From: an uncultured Paraburkholderia sp.
GTDB taxonomy: Bacteria > Pseudomonadota > Gammaproteobacteria > Burkholderiales > Burkholderiaceae
Length of the DNA: 6,250 nucleotides
Direction: 5' to 3'
Assembly: GCA_937917025.1 (NCBI GenBank)
Contig: CALFSF010000273.1
Span: 1 to 6,250, forward strand
Within the stretch, counting starts at the first letter, position 1, and each line of letters opens with the position of its first letter. Position numbers and translations under genes: made by a program. Positions 5,713 through 6,250 of this stretch are shown in pieces. The notes beneath the pieces were generated by a model. The model was not told the origin of the DNA. It was given only the letters and a program-made list of their open reading frames with translations, and ran no database searches.

Positions 5713-6250
5713 ATGAAAAACACACTTTCACTGCCGCACTGCTATCTGATCACGCCCGAGCCGGACGCAACCCGCCAGGACTTCTTTCTCGATTGCCTCG
5801 AACAGGCGCTCAAGGCAGGTATTGCGCTCGTCCAGCTGCGCAGCAAGACGATGAGCGCGGACCACTACGCGCTGCTCGCGAGGCAGGCGCTCGATCTCTG
5901 CCACGCGTTCAATGCGAGACTGATCGTGAATCACGCGGCGTTCATGCTCGACACGCGCGGCGCCGACGGCGTGCATATGAGCAGCCAGCTTCTGATGACG
6001 CAAACCCGGCGCCCTGTATCGCGCGACGTTCTGTTTTCCGCCAGCTGTCATGACGCCGCGCAGTTATCCCAGGCTCAGGCACTCGATGCGGATTTCGTCA
6101 CGCTCTCGCCGGTATTGCGGACACGCACGCATCCTGACGCATCGCCGCTGGGGTGGGACACCTTCGCCGCGCTGGTTTCGCTGACGGATACGCCCGTGTA
6201 CGCGCTCGGCGGCATGGAACGCAGCCATATCGCCCAGGCGCGGTCGGCGG
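5713..6250 (+). CDS. ThiE/TenI-like (thiamine phosphate synthase superfamily) protein, 3' end outside window
   Basis: TIM-barrel protein; 179 residues are present. The barrel starts at once with C-Y-L-I-T-P at 10-15. It continues with V-Q-L-R-S-K at 40-45, G-A-D-G-V-H-M at 83-89, S-C-H-D-A at 111-115, L-S-P-V-L at 131-135, T-H-P at 139-141, L-G-W at 146-148 and the phosphate-loop-like A-L-G-G-M at 164-168. These features best match the ThiE-like domain fused to a Nudix/MutT domain in many proteobacteria, but here it stands alone. Real thiamine phosphate synthases have an Asn-Asp pair after the third strand and a second Asp after the G-V-H strand to bind Mg2+; here they read N73-H74 and S90-S91-Q92. 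Catalysis of thiamine phosphate synthesis is therefore doubtful. TenI-type thiazole tautomerase function is also unsupported, as Pro133 stands where I recall B. subtilis TenI having its catalytic His. The start is ATG 5713 with a weak Shine-Dalgarno; a GTG at 5665 in the same frame adds non-conserved residues. Confidence 0.85.
   Translation, partial: MKNTLSLPHCYLITPEPDATRQDFFLDCLEQALKAGIALVQLRSKTMSADHYALLARQALDLCHAFNARLIVNHAAFMLDTRGADGVHMSSQLLMTQTRRPVSRDVLFSASCHDAAQLSQAQALDADFVTLSPVLRTRTHPDASPLGWDTFAALVSLTDTPVYALGGMERSHIAQARSA

Noticed and set aside
5460..6053. Plus-strand frame across the membrane protein start, the spacer and the ThiE-like gene
   Set aside because: It has no domain and overlaps two better-supported genes in other frames.

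Overview
The window is GC-rich and densely coding, with third codon positions dominated by G and C. Its gene content and protein sequences look like a Burkholderiaceae chromosome (Paraburkholderia, Caballeronia or Burkholderia type). That placement is inferred from protein character and base composition only. I see no insertion sequence, phage gene, tRNA, rRNA or CRISPR array.

Layout. At the left edge, on the minus strand, is the N-terminal part of a Tag-type 3-methyladenine DNA glycosylase (1-430). Upstream of it on the same strand is an aldehyde dehydrogenase of the succinate-semialdehyde dehydrogenase class (536-1978, GTG start). A 199-base spacer with two hairpins separates this from a LysR-type regulator (2178-3134, minus). 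Divergent from the regulator is a two-gene plus-strand operon: a Gfo/Idh/MocA-family NAD(P)-dependent oxidoreductase (3239-4294) and, 29 bases later with a good ribosome binding site, a divergent type II 3-dehydroquinate dehydratase (4324-4764). Convergent with it is a multi-pass membrane protein of unknown function that contains an internal duplication (4787-5581, minus). Divergent from that, running off the right edge, is a stand-alone ThiE/TenI-like protein (5713-6250, partial).

How the genes may work together. The central unit is the LysR regulator, its divergent intergenic region (with a T-N11-A inverted repeat typical of LysR operators) and the oxidoreductase-dehydratase pair. This is the usual design of a small inducible catabolic operon. 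The dehydratase keeps every catalytic residue of type II dehydroquinases that I can align, but its first substrate-binding loop is altered. The pair could therefore oxidise and then dehydrate a cyclic polyol acid of the quinate/shikimate kind, or a related compound. The aldehyde dehydrogenase behind the regulator could belong to the same regulon or be independent. The glycosylase, membrane protein and ThiE-like protein look like unrelated neighbours.

Three of the flanking proteins have atypical features: the glycosylase lacks the two N-terminal zinc ligands of E. coli Tag, the ThiE-like protein lacks the metal-binding aspartates of true thiamine phosphate synthases, and the membrane protein is an unrecognised tandem-duplicated family.
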